Notes under the pieces: generated by a model
What the model was told of the DNA's origin: nothing
What the model saw: the letters and a program-made list of their open reading frames with translations, nothing else
The model's database searches: none
Shown here: positions 1 to 8,028 of the stretch, piece by piece
Numbering within the stretch: position 1 is the first letter of the stretch
Layout of the letters: each line of letters starts with the position of its first letter
Assembly (NCBI GenBank): GCA_016720685.1
Contig: JADKKC010000004.1
Coordinates: 1-64,000 of the forward strand
Direction of reading: 5' to 3'
DNA length: 64,000 bases
Origin: Zoogloea sp.
GTDB taxonomy: Bacteria; Pseudomonadota; Gammaproteobacteria; Burkholderiales; Rhodocyclaceae
Program-made: the position numbers and the translations under genes

Positions 1-945
1 CAACTCGCGCTGTGCTTCGGCATTGGCCATCGAAACACCGATACGGCCGATCGTGCGACCGTTCTCTTCGACACCCCTGGGCTCCAGGCGAAAGACCGCC
101 GACTGACCGTCGCGCTCGACCTCCACCTCGAGCGACTGTCCCGGCGCATCACGCACGGTGGCCACCAGTTCTCCCCAGGCGTTGATCTGCTTTTCGCCGA
201 TACGCAACACGCGGTCGCCCGATCGCATGCCGGCTGCCTGAGCGGGGCCGTCCGGAGTCAGTTTGCCGAGCACCGCCGGCAGATTGGGGCGGTAAAGCTG
301 CAGGCCCAGCTGGCTGGCAACATCAGTCTGGCTCTGATCCACGTCGACGGCCATCAGGTCCAGATCTCGAATCACGATTTCCCGGGCATCGTTGATCGTC
401 TCTATGCGCGCTCCGCGGCGCTCAAGCGCATCGTCGAGCAGGCGCCAGCGAAACTCTTGCCACGTTTCAACCGCCCGTCCATTCACTGAACGAATCAGCT
501 CACCATCCCGGAAACCAACCCGCTCCGCCTGGCTCCCCGCCACGGGCGCACCGAGGCGCGGCCGCAACTCCTCGACTCCACTTACGTACAGGCCCCAGTA
601 CAGCGCGATGGCCAGCAAGAGGTTGGCAACTGGCCCCGCGGCCACGATGGCAATTCTGCGCCACACACTCTGCCTGTTGAATGCCCGATGCAGCTCATCG
701 GAATGCACGGGCGCCTCGCGCTCATCGAGCATTTTTACGTAGCCCCCCAGCGGGAACATCGCCAACACCCATTCCGTCTTGTCGGCGCCGGCACGCCACA
801 CCAAAAGGGGTTTTCCGAAACCCAGGGAAAAACGCAGCACGCGGACACCACACAAGCGGGCCACCAGATAGTGACCAAACTCATGCACGACAATCAGAAT
901 GCCGAGCGCCAGCAGGAAGGGCAGGACGTAATCCAGCAGACTCAT
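1..945 (-). CDS. rseP: RseP site-2 (intramembrane) zinc metalloprotease, 3' part outside the window
   Basis: Inner-membrane protease of the M50 family. In relatives it cleaves anti-sigma factor RseA after DegS and also clears signal-peptide remnants. The ATG at 945 opens a frame that stays open to base 1, giving 315 residues. Family members are about 450, so roughly the last third is missing. The zinc-binding HEFGH motif is at residues 21-25 in the first hydrophobic segment. A GPVANLLLAI segment follows near residue 110, and PDZ-like sequence ending in the GDRVLRIG region comes later. It is the last gene seen in the rpsB-tsf-pyrH-frr-uppS-cdsA-dxr-rseP order, 58 bases after dxr; bamA normally follows. 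Confidence 0.95.
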   Translation of the reverse strand, partial: MSLLDYVLPFLLALGILIVVHEFGHYLVARLCGVRVLRFSLGFGKPLLVWRAGADKTEWVLAMFPLGGYVKMLDEREAPVHSDELHRAFNRQSVWRRIAIVAAGPVANLLLAIALYWGLYVSGVEELRPRLGAPVAGSQAERVGFRDGELIRSVNGRAVETWQEFRWRLLDDALERRGARIETINDAREIVIRDLDLMAVDVDQSQTDVASQLGLQLYRPNLPAVLGKLTPDGPAQAAGMRSGDRVLRIGEKQINAWGELVATVRDAPGQSLEVEVERDGQSAVFRLEPRGVEENGRTIGRIGVSMANAEAQREL

Positions 946-1003
946 CGGGAGACCTCACGCCACAGGCGACGCGCGCCCTTCGGAAACGCCGGACGCATAC
1001 CCG

Positions 1004-2197
1004 TCACTGACAGAACTGGCGAACGAAATTCGCCGCCACCAGGCGGGCGCGCCGATCAGCCTCCAGCACGCTATCCAGCGAGTCGGCCGGCTGCATTTCC
1101 ACAGCGTCGAGAGTTGCAGCGATAACGTCCGAGATCCGGTCGAAACCCAGCCCCCCCTCGAGGAAACTCCCTACCGCCACCTCATTGGCTGCGTTGAGCA
1201 CAGCCGGTGCCGTGGCGCCCACCTTGAGCGCTCGATAGGCGAGCGCAAGACAAGGAAAACGCTCCAGGTCGGGGCGCTCGAAGTTGAGCTGCCCTACCGC
1301 AAAGAGGTCCAACGGCCGAACTCCAGCGTCCACACGCTCCGGATAGGCCATGGCATGTGCAATCGGCGTGCGCATGTCCGGGTTACCGAGCTGCGCGATA
1401 ACAGAGCCATCCACGTAAGCCACCATCGAGTGGATCACGCTCTCGGGATGGATGACGACCTCGATCCGTTCGGCAGGCGCACTGAACAACCAGTGCGCCT
1501 CGATAACCTCCAGCCCCTTGTTCATCATCGTCGCCGAATCGACCGAGATCTTTCGCCCCATGACCCAGTTCGGATGAGCACAGGCCATTTCCGGCGTCAC
1601 GGCAGCGAGCTCTTCAACAGGCTTGCAACGGAACGGCCCGCCTGAAGCGGTGAGCAGGATACGGGTGACTTCGGTTCCGTCTACCTTCTGCCGGAAGCCA
1701 GCCGGCAGGGCCTGAAATATCGCGTTATGTTCGCTGTCGATGGGCAGCAGGATTGCACCATTGGATTCAACCTCCTGCATGAACAGCGCTCCCGACATCA
1801 CAAGCGCCTCCTTGTTGGCCAGCAGGATGCGCTTTCCGCTACGCGCAGCGGCGAGCGTCGGAACGAGACCGGCGGCACCCACGATCGCCGCCATCACTAT
1901 ATCCACCTCAGGCGCAGACGCCACCGCAGCAAGCGAACCGGCTCCGGCAAGCACTTCGGTGCAACATCCGGCACTATCGAGGCGCGACTGCAGGCGCTGC
2001 GCGTCTTCGCTGCGATCCAGCACCGCATAGGCGGGACGATGGGTCATGCACTGCTCGAAAAGCTTGTCCACCTGACGGTGAGCCGTCAAGGCAAAAACCC
2101 CGTAGCGCTCTGGGTGACGTGACGCTACGTCAAGGGTGCTGACGCCAATGGAGCCTGTCGCGCCAAGAACAGTGATGAATTTTTTGTCGTGAGCCAT
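1004..2197 (-). CDS. dxr: 1-deoxy-D-xylulose 5-phosphate reductoisomerase
   Basis: Second enzyme of the MEP isoprenoid pathway; it converts DXP to 2-C-methylerythritol 4-phosphate with NADPH in the cytosol. The 397-residue length is normal for the family. The N-terminal nucleotide-binding motif GATGSIG is at residues 12-18. The metal and substrate region LPIDSEHNAIFQ and the ASGGPF segment are both present. The gene starts 3 bases after the cdsA stop, so it is translationally coupled. It feeds the isoprenoid supply used by UppS in the same operon. Confidence 0.97.
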   Translation of the reverse strand: MAHDKKFITVLGATGSIGVSTLDVASRHPERYGVFALTAHRQVDKLFEQCMTHRPAYAVLDRSEDAQRLQSRLDSAGCCTEVLAGAGSLAAVASAPEVDIVMAAIVGAAGLVPTLAAARSGKRILLANKEALVMSGALFMQEVESNGAILLPIDSEHNAIFQALPAGFRQKVDGTEVTRILLTASGGPFRCKPVEELAAVTPEMACAHPNWVMGRKISVDSATMMNKGLEVIEAHWLFSAPAERIEVVIHPESVIHSMVAYVDGSVIAQLGNPDMRTPIAHAMAYPERVDAGVRPLDLFAVGQLNFERPDLERFPCLALAYRALKVGATAPAVLNAANEVAVGSFLEGGLGFDRISDVIAATLDAVEMQPADSLDSVLEADRRARLVAANFVRQFCQ

Positions 2198-2200
2198 GAC

Positions 2201-3028
2201 TTATCGTGCGAACCAAAGCACCAGCAGACCGGCAAAAGGCAAGGTCGACGTCAGGCTGTCTATCCGGTCGAGAATTCCACCGTGGCCTGGAAGAAGGGTT
2301 CCGCTGTCCTTGACTCCGGCCTGACGCTTGAGCATCGATTCAAACAGGTCACCCATGATACTGATCGCTGTGAACGCAACCAAGGCGCCAACAATGACAG
2401 CAATCGTGCCGGCATCGGTCGTGCCGTGACCTGTGAATGAAAGACACAGGAGGCCATAAATCACCACGCCAACCACCGCACCGTAAGCACCTTCCCAACT
2501 TTTGCCAGGACTGATCGAAGGAGCAAGCTTGCGCCTCCCGAAAGCGCGACCGGTGAAGTAGGCAGCAATATCGGCGACCCACACTGCCGCCATAACGCCA
2601 AGCAAGAGCCACGGGCTGAGCAGTCGCAGGTGAGCCATTGCCAGGCTGGGAGGCAGCCACAGGACGACACCGACGATGGCCGACGCTCCGCTGCCAGACA
2701 AGGCCCAGCGAGCCCGCAACCAGAACGGAGCGCAGAGTATCCAGAACAATGCACTGACTGCATAAACTGGAACCAGGCTGAACGGAGCCACGGTTTCTTC
2801 GCGGTTCAAGCCTGCAACCAATCCACCAGCCAGACAGATGAATCCAAGCAACAGCGCATAAACACGGCGACGGACAACCGAAAAACCGACGATTCCGCCT
2901 TACTCCGCAGCCGCCGCGCCACACACGACCGACACGAAAACAAGCCAGCCGAAGGCTGGAAGCAGGAATACAGCGGAAAGCAGGCCCGCAAGAAGGAACA
3001 GCGCGGTGATGACCCGCGCCTTAAGCAT
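2201..3028 (-). pseudogene. cdsA: Phosphatidate cytidylyltransferase CdsA, interrupted by an in-frame TAA
   Basis: CdsA makes CDP-diacylglycerol from phosphatidate and CTP in the inner membrane and is normally essential. The frame starts at ATG 3028, overlapping the uppS stop by 8 bases, and runs 42 codons (MLKARVITALFLLAGLL...). It then meets TAA at 2902-2900. Reading continues in the same frame to 2201 for a total of 275 codons, the usual family length. The C-terminal signature (SPGKSWEG, then GDLFESMLKRQAGVKDSG and PGHGGILDRIDS) is intact. The stop falls where relatives have Trp in an AAWEW-type motif. A TTG at 2851 could open a 216-residue product lacking the first membrane segments. Whether the stop is genuine cannot be told from the sequence. 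Confidence 0.85.
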
Positions 3029-3809
3029 GGCCGGGTGCTGATGGGTCGGATTCGTCCTTGACCAGTTGCTCGCTGGTTCTGCCGAAGCGACGCTCGCGTC
3101 CCCGGTAAGACGCAATTGCCTCGTCGAGTTCGGCTTCGCCAAACTCCGGCCACAGCTTGTCGGTGAAATACAATTCGGAATAGGCGAGCTGCCAGAGCAT
3201 GAAATTGCTGATCCGCTTCTCGCCACCCGTTCGGATGAAGAGATCAGGCTCAGGGCTGAAACCCAGAGCGAGATGGGGCACCAGGTCCTCTTCCGAGAAC
3301 CCGCTACCGACACCCGGACCCGCAGCGATCATTTTGCCGACAGCCTGCATGATGTCCCAGCGTCCGCCGTAATTCGCGCAGATCGTCAGATGCATCTTGG
3401 TGTTGCCGGCGGTAAGCGTCTCCCCGTCGCGAATGAGATCCACCAGCGCCTTGTCGAAACGCTCGAGTTCACCCACCACGCGCAGACGAATGTTGTTTCG
3501 GTGAATCCGCTCGATTTCCGCCTTGAGGGATTTCACGAACAACTGCATCAGAAAAGACACTTCGTCCTGAGGGCGACGCCAGTTTTCGGAACTGAAGGCA
3601 AAGACGGTGAGGTATTCGACGCCCCGATCGAGGCAGGTCCGGATAACCTCACGCAGGGAGTCGACGCCCTTCGCATGACCAGCGACCCGCGGCATAAAAC
3701 GCTTTCGCGCCCAGCGCCCGTTGCCGTCCATGATTATCGCGATATGCCGCGGGACCTGAACGGCCTCGGGCACGCTCCGCGTGGAGCTCGTAAACGGCAA
3801 TCGCACCAT
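3021..3809 (-). CDS. uppS: Isoprenyl transferase (undecaprenyl diphosphate synthase)
   Basis: Cytosolic cis-prenyltransferase that elongates farnesyl diphosphate with isopentenyl diphosphate to make the C55 lipid carrier for peptidoglycan and O-antigen. The signature HIAIIMDGNGRWA, with the catalytic Asp at residue 28, is near the N terminus, and the RTGGEKRISNFMLWQ block is near the C terminus. I chose ATG 3809 (262 residues) over an upstream TTG at 3827. An AGGCGGAG ribosome site sits just before the ATG, and family members start close to this point. The 3' end overlaps the cdsA start by 8 bases. Confidence 0.95.
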   Translation of the reverse strand: MVRLPFTSSTRSVPEAVQVPRHIAIIMDGNGRWARKRFMPRVAGHAKGVDSLREVIRTCLDRGVEYLTVFAFSSENWRRPQDEVSFLMQLFVKSLKAEIERIHRNNIRLRVVGELERFDKALVDLIRDGETLTAGNTKMHLTICANYGGRWDIMQAVGKMIAAGPGVGSGFSEEDLVPHLALGFSPEPDLFIRTGGEKRISNFMLWQLAYSELYFTDKLWPEFGEAELDEAIASYRGRERRFGRTSEQLVKDESDPSAPGHA

Positions 3810-3857
3810 GTTATCTCCGCCTGACAAGAACCGTAAAAGCAGCTACTGACACGCGTG

Positions 3858-4415
3858 TCAGATCTGCATCAGCTCTTGTTCCTTCTGTGCGAGAAGCTTG
3901 TCGATTTCAATGACAGCCTTGTCGGTCAGCTTCTGGATCTCGTCCTGAGTCCGGCGTTCGTCGTCCTCTGAAATCGTTTTCGCCTTGAGGGCGTCCTTGA
4001 GCGAAGCATTGGCGTCGCGACGCAGATTGCGCACAGCAACTTTGGTACCTTCGCCTTCACCCTTGACCACCTTGATCAGCTCCTTGCGGCGCTCTTCGGT
4101 CAGTGCAGGCATCGGCACGCGAATAATTTCACCCTGGGACGCAGGATTCAGCCCCAGATCAGCGTCACGGATGGCCTTTTCAACCTTGCCGACCATCGGC
4201 TTTTCCCACGGCTGGACACCCAGCGTGCGCGAGTCGATCAGGGTCACGTTGGCGACCTGGCTGATCGGCACGGGACTACCGTAGTAATCAACCGTAACGT
4301 GATCCAGAATTCCGGTGTGCGCCCGTCCGGTTCTCACTTTTGCGAGATCCAGCTTGAGCGCTTCGATGGACTTCTGCATCTTGGCTTCAGTAGTTTTCTT
4401 GAGTTCCGAAATCAT
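3858..4415 (-). CDS. frr: Ribosome recycling factor
   Basis: Works with EF-G to split post-termination ribosomes. The start at ATG 4415 gives MISELKKTTE and 185 residues, exactly the usual length, with a GAGGATG ribosome site directly upstream. An in-frame upstream start at 4451 lies against the pyrH end and has no family support. The conserved segment VRTGRAHTGILDHV and the C-terminal helix rich in Lys and Glu are present. It lies 10 bases downstream of pyrH in the canonical order. Confidence 0.97.
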   Translation of the reverse strand: MISELKKTTEAKMQKSIEALKLDLAKVRTGRAHTGILDHVTVDYYGSPVPISQVANVTLIDSRTLGVQPWEKPMVGKVEKAIRDADLGLNPASQGEIIRVPMPALTEERRKELIKVVKGEGEGTKVAVRNLRRDANASLKDALKAKTISEDDERRTQDEIQKLTDKAVIEIDKLLAQKEQELMQI

Positions 4416-4425
4416 CGGTTCATCC

Positions 4426-5142
4426 TCAGCAATAAACCAGTGTACCTTCATCTTCGCCCATCACGACGCGCTTCAGCGCTCCGCTCTTGAAGAGGCTGAA
4501 GACATTGATCGGCAGACGCTGATCACGGCACAAAGCGAACGCCGTCGCGTCCATCACCGCCAGATTCCGACTGATTGCCTCGTCGAAGGAAATCCGCTGA
4601 AAGCGCGTCGCTGCAGGATCCTTCTTTGGATCAGCGGTGTAGATGCCATCCACCTTGGTGGCTTTAAGCACGATATCCGCACCGATCTCGGAGCCGCGCA
4701 GCGCCGCTGCCGTATCGGTCGTGAAAAACGGGTTACCCGTTCCAGCACCGAAAATGACGACACGCCCCTCTTCGAGGTAACGAATTGCCTTGCCGCGTAT
4801 GTAGGGCTCGACCACCTGGTCGATCCGCAATGCAGACTGGACACGCGCATTGACCCCCGCGGCGCGAAATGCATCCGCAAGGGCCATGGCGTTCATCACG
4901 GTGGCCAGCATCCCCATGTAGTCAGCAGTCGCGCGATCCATACCGGATGCCGCCCCTGCCATTCCACGGAAGATGTTCCCGCCTCCAATAACGACTCCGA
5001 CCTCGACGCCGAGACGGGTCACTTCGACCACATCCCGGACAATCCCGCCAACGACATCCTGGTTGATACCATAGGCGTCGGCGCCCATCAGGGCTTCGCC
5101 GGAGAGCTTGAGGAGAATTCGCTTGTAGGCAGGCTGACTCAT
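4426..5142 (-). CDS. pyrH: Uridylate kinase (UMP kinase)
   Basis: Phosphorylates UMP to UDP in pyrimidine nucleotide synthesis. It is the bacterial hexameric type of the amino-acid-kinase fold, not the eukaryotic type. The 238-residue length is standard. The phosphate-binding KLSGEAL is at residues 12-18 and the GGGNIFRG loop is near residue 53. The TDTAAALRG and KATKVDGIYTADP segments are conserved. It lies 13 bases after tsf and 10 before frr. Confidence 0.97.
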   Translation of the reverse strand: MSQPAYKRILLKLSGEALMGADAYGINQDVVGGIVRDVVEVTRLGVEVGVVIGGGNIFRGMAGAASGMDRATADYMGMLATVMNAMALADAFRAAGVNARVQSALRIDQVVEPYIRGKAIRYLEEGRVVIFGAGTGNPFFTTDTAAALRGSEIGADIVLKATKVDGIYTADPKKDPAATRFQRISFDEAISRNLAVMDATAFALCRDQRLPINVFSLFKSGALKRVVMGEDEGTLVYC

Positions 5143-5155
5143 TGTGCTCTACCTC

Positions 5156-6052
5156 TTACTTCTGCGCGGCCGCAGCGGCCTGGGCAGCCACTTCAGCAGC
5201 GAAGTCGGTCACTTTCTTCTCGATGCCTTCACCGACGATGAACAGCGTGAAGCCGGCCACGGATGCACCCTTGGCCTTCAGAAGCTGACTGACCGTCTGC
5301 TTGCCGTCTTCTGCCTTGACGAAGACCTGATCCAGCAAGGTCACGTCCTTGAGGAATTTCTGGACAGTGCCGTCAGCAATCTTCTCAAGCATGGCTTCCG
5401 GCTTGCCGGCTTCGCGAGCCTTCTCGATGGCGATGCGACGCTCAACCTCGAGCAGTTCGACAGGCACACCGGAGGCATCGAGAGACTTGGGCTTGGACGC
5501 GGCGATGTGCATGGCCAGATCCTTCGCGAGAGCTTCGTCGCCGCCCACGAGGTCGATCAGCACGCCGATCTTGGAACCGCCGTGGATGTAGCTGGCGACA
5601 GCGCCCTTGGCATCTACGCGCACGAAGCGGCGGATGGACATGTTTTCACCGATCTTGCCGATCAGCGCCTTGCGGGTTTCTTCGACGCTCTGACCGTTGA
5701 TATCGAGCGCAGACAGCGCCTCCACGTCGGCAGGATTCTTGGTGGCGACCAGTTCAGCAACGTTCTGGACCAGAGCCAGGAACTCGTCGTTCTTGGCCAC
5801 GAAGTCGGTCTCGCAGTTCACTTCAACCATCGCGCCAAGCTTGGCGTCGGCGGAGATGTAGATGCCGACAATGCCCTCGGCGGTCACGCGGGTGGCAGCC
5901 TTGGAAGCCTTGTTGCCCAGCTTGACGCGCAGAATCTCTTCGGCCTTCGCCAAGTCGCCAGCGGCTTCGGACAGCGCCTTCTTGCATTCCATCATCGGCG
6001 CGTCGGTTTTCTCGCGCAGCTCCTTGACCATGCTTGCGGTGATTTCCGCCAT
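5156..6052 (-). CDS. tsf: Elongation factor Ts
   Basis: Guanine nucleotide exchange factor for EF-Tu. The 298 residues match the proteobacterial length. The N-terminal UBA-like domain contains LREKTDAPMMECKKAL. The core carries VEVNCETDFVAKN and the C-terminal dimerisation region follows. The protein ends in an Ala-rich tail. It is separated from rpsB by 77 bases that hold a strong hairpin, as is common between these two genes. Confidence 0.97.
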   Translation of the reverse strand: MAEITASMVKELREKTDAPMMECKKALSEAAGDLAKAEEILRVKLGNKASKAATRVTAEGIVGIYISADAKLGAMVEVNCETDFVAKNDEFLALVQNVAELVATKNPADVEALSALDINGQSVEETRKALIGKIGENMSIRRFVRVDAKGAVASYIHGGSKIGVLIDLVGGDEALAKDLAMHIAASKPKSLDASGVPVELLEVERRIAIEKAREAGKPEAMLEKIADGTVQKFLKDVTLLDQVFVKAEDGKQTVSQLLKAKGASVAGFTLFIVGEGIEKKVTDFAAEVAAQAAAAAQK

Positions 6053-6099
6053 GCTTGCTCCTAGTTAACTCTATTGAATCGGATTCAGTCGTAATGCAT

Positions 6100-6122
6100 G
6101 GCGGGCGCACCTGGCGCCCGCC
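6100..6122 (-). other. rpsB-tsf intergenic hairpin
   Basis: A perfect 9-base-pair inverted repeat (GGCGGGCGC and GCGCCCGCC) with a 5-base loop lies between the rpsB stop and tsf start. It is not followed by a T run on the minus strand. It more likely tunes mRNA stability or partial read-through than acts as a full terminator. Confidence 0.5.
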
Positions 6123-6129
6123 CGGAAAA

Positions 6130-6882
6130 TCAGGCTTGCTCTTCGGCGCCGTCTTCCACTTCGACGAATTCGTCGGAGCCGGCACCCACGATTTCCTGGA
6201 GAATCTGGTTGCGACCTTCCAGCACGGCGTCGGCGATGCCGCGGGCGTACAGACGGATGGCGCGGGAGGAGTCGTCGTTACCGGGGATCACGAAATCGAC
6301 GCCCTCCGGGGTGTGGTTGGTATCGACCACGGCCACAACCGGGATTCCCAGCTTGTTGGCTTCGGTGATGGCAATTTTGTGATAGCCGACGTCGATGACG
6401 AACAGCGCATCCGGCAGGCCGCCGAGTTCCTTGATACCACCAAGGCTCTTTTGCAGCTTTTCGAGTTCGCGGGAGGCCATCAGGGCTTCCTTCTTGGACA
6501 GACGCTCGATGGAGCCGTCTTCCACCATGGCTTCCATGTCCTTCAGACGCTTGATCGAAACCTTGACGGTCTTGAAGTTGGTGAGCATACCGCCGAGCCA
6601 GCGCTCGTCGACGTAGGGCATGCCGGCGCGACGGGCTTCTTCAGCCACGATTTCGCGAGCCTGACGCTTGGTGCCGACGAACATGATGTTGCCGCGGTTG
6701 GAAGCCAGCTTGCGCACAAAGGCAGTCGCCTCGTTGTACTTGACGAGGGTCTTTTCCAGATTGACGATGTGGATCTTGTTGCGCTGACCGAAGATGAACG
6801 GCGCCATCTTCGGGTTCCAGAAACGGGTTTGGTGGCCGAAGTGGACGCCCGCTTCGAGCATTTGACGCATGGTGACAGACAT
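6130..6882 (-). CDS. rpsB: 30S ribosomal protein S2
   Basis: Small-subunit protein S2. ATG 6882 gives MSVTMRQMLEAGVHFGHQTRFWNPKM and 250 residues. A TTGGAG ribosome site sits just upstream; an in-frame TTG at 6894 is less likely because it lies within that site. Conserved GNIMFVGTKRQA and VIDVGYHKIAI segments are present. It is the first gene of the operon, with a clear promoter about 150 bases upstream. Confidence 0.97.
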   Translation of the reverse strand: MSVTMRQMLEAGVHFGHQTRFWNPKMAPFIFGQRNKIHIVNLEKTLVKYNEATAFVRKLASNRGNIMFVGTKRQAREIVAEEARRAGMPYVDERWLGGMLTNFKTVKVSIKRLKDMEAMVEDGSIERLSKKEALMASRELEKLQKSLGGIKELGGLPDALFVIDVGYHKIAITEANKLGIPVVAVVDTNHTPEGVDFVIPGNDDSSRAIRLYARGIADAVLEGRNQILQEIVGAGSDEFVEVEDGAEEQA

Positions 6883-7038
6883 TTTTGACTCCAATACTGA
6901 GGTTTGACCGCCGCCCGGCCTGCCGACCCCGCTAGTGCAGAATCAGGCTACGCCGCAGGCACCCTTTCAGACGCCCACCGGACCCCAATGGGCCGGACGT
7001 GTGTATTTTGACTGGCACCCTTGCCAGCCAAGCCGCAG

Positions 7039-7068
7039 ATTGTAGCAGTATCCGACCGCGCCCCTCAA
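7039..7068 (-). promoter_or_regulatory. Sigma70-type promoter of rpsB operon
   Basis: On the minus strand, -35 TTGAGG (7063-7068) and -10 TACAAT (7039-7044) are separated by 18 bases. The predicted transcript has a leader of about 150 bases before rpsB, long enough for the S2-type autoregulatory leader known from other proteobacteria. That regulatory role is an inference. Confidence 0.75.
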
Positions 7069-7108
7069 GACCGGGCCACCATTCCCAGACTGGGCGGCAC
7101 ATCGTGCA

Positions 7109-7137
7109 TTGCCCGAACAGGCTGCATGAGCTAGCCT
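7109..7137 (+). promoter_or_regulatory. Candidate promoter of map
   Basis: TTGCCC (7109-7114) and TAGCCT (7132-7137) are separated by 17 bases, ending 34 bases before the map ATG. It lies back to back with the rpsB promoter in the 289-base divergent region. The -10 match is only moderate. Confidence 0.45.
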
Positions 7138-7171
7138 AACGGGCTCAAAAAACCCAGCAGATCAAGCCTCC

Positions 7172-7987
7172 ATGAGCGTAACCATAAAAACGCCGGACGA
7201 AATCGAGAAGATGCGCATTGCGGGCCGGCTCGGCTCGGAAGTCCTCGATTACATCACGCCTTTCGTCAAGGCCGGCGTCAGCACCGCCGAAATCGACAAG
7301 CTTTGCCATGACTACATGGTTGATGTCCAGGGCTGCATTCCCGCGCCCCTGAACTACGCCCCGCCGGGCTACGTACCCTATCCCAAATCGATATGCACGT
7401 CGGTCAACCATCAGGTTTGTCATGGAGTGCCGAATGAAAAGGTGATTCTCAAGAAAGGCGACATCGTCAATCTGGATATCACCGTGATCAAGAATGCTTA
7501 CCACGGCGACACCAGCCGCATGTTCATCGTCGGCGAAACCTCGATCCGCGCCAGACGCCTGTGTGAAATCACCTACGAATGCATGTGGCTCGGCATTGCC
7601 CAGGTCAAGCCAGGCGCCCATCTCGGCGACATCGGCCACGCCATCCAGAAGCATGCGGAAGCGAATGGTTTCTCGGTCGTCCGTGAATTCTGCGGGCACG
7701 GCATCGGGGCCAAATTCCATGAAGACCCCCAGGTGCTGCATTACGGCAAGGCCGGGACCGGTATCGAACTCAAGCCGGGCATGATCTTCACGATCGAGCC
7801 GATGATCAATGCCGGCAAACCGGCCATTTCAGAACTGCCCGACGGGTGGACCATCGTCACCCGCGACCGCAGCCTGTCGGCCCAGTGGGAGCACATGGTG
7901 CTGGTTACCGAAACCGGCGTCGAAGTCCTGACCCTTTCCGCCGGCAGCCCTGCCCGCCCGGATATCGTCGCCCACCTGCTGCCCTGA
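7172..7987 (+). CDS. map: Type I methionine aminopeptidase
   Basis: Removes the initiator Met from nascent proteins; a cytosolic dimetal enzyme of the M24 family. The 271 residues match the family. Metal-ligand motifs are in order: NLDITVIKNAYHGDTSRMF (two Asp), EFCGHGIGAKFHEDP (His), IFTIEPMI (Glu) and QWEHMVLVT (Glu). It is divergent from rpsB, the common proteobacterial arrangement, and is followed 41 bases later by glnD. Confidence 0.96.
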   Translation: MSVTIKTPDEIEKMRIAGRLGSEVLDYITPFVKAGVSTAEIDKLCHDYMVDVQGCIPAPLNYAPPGYVPYPKSICTSVNHQVCHGVPNEKVILKKGDIVNLDITVIKNAYHGDTSRMFIVGETSIRARRLCEITYECMWLGIAQVKPGAHLGDIGHAIQKHAEANGFSVVREFCGHGIGAKFHEDPQVLHYGKAGTGIELKPGMIFTIEPMINAGKPAISELPDGWTIVTRDRSLSAQWEHMVLVTETGVEVLTLSAGSPARPDIVAHLLP

Positions 7988-8028
7988 GCATTACCGCAAG
8001 CTTCGACCGGCCCACGCCATCCCAGACA

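Noticed and set aside
2900..2902. Recoding of the cdsA stop
   Set aside because: The codon is TAA, which is not used for selenocysteine or pyrrolysine, and no recoding element is visible.
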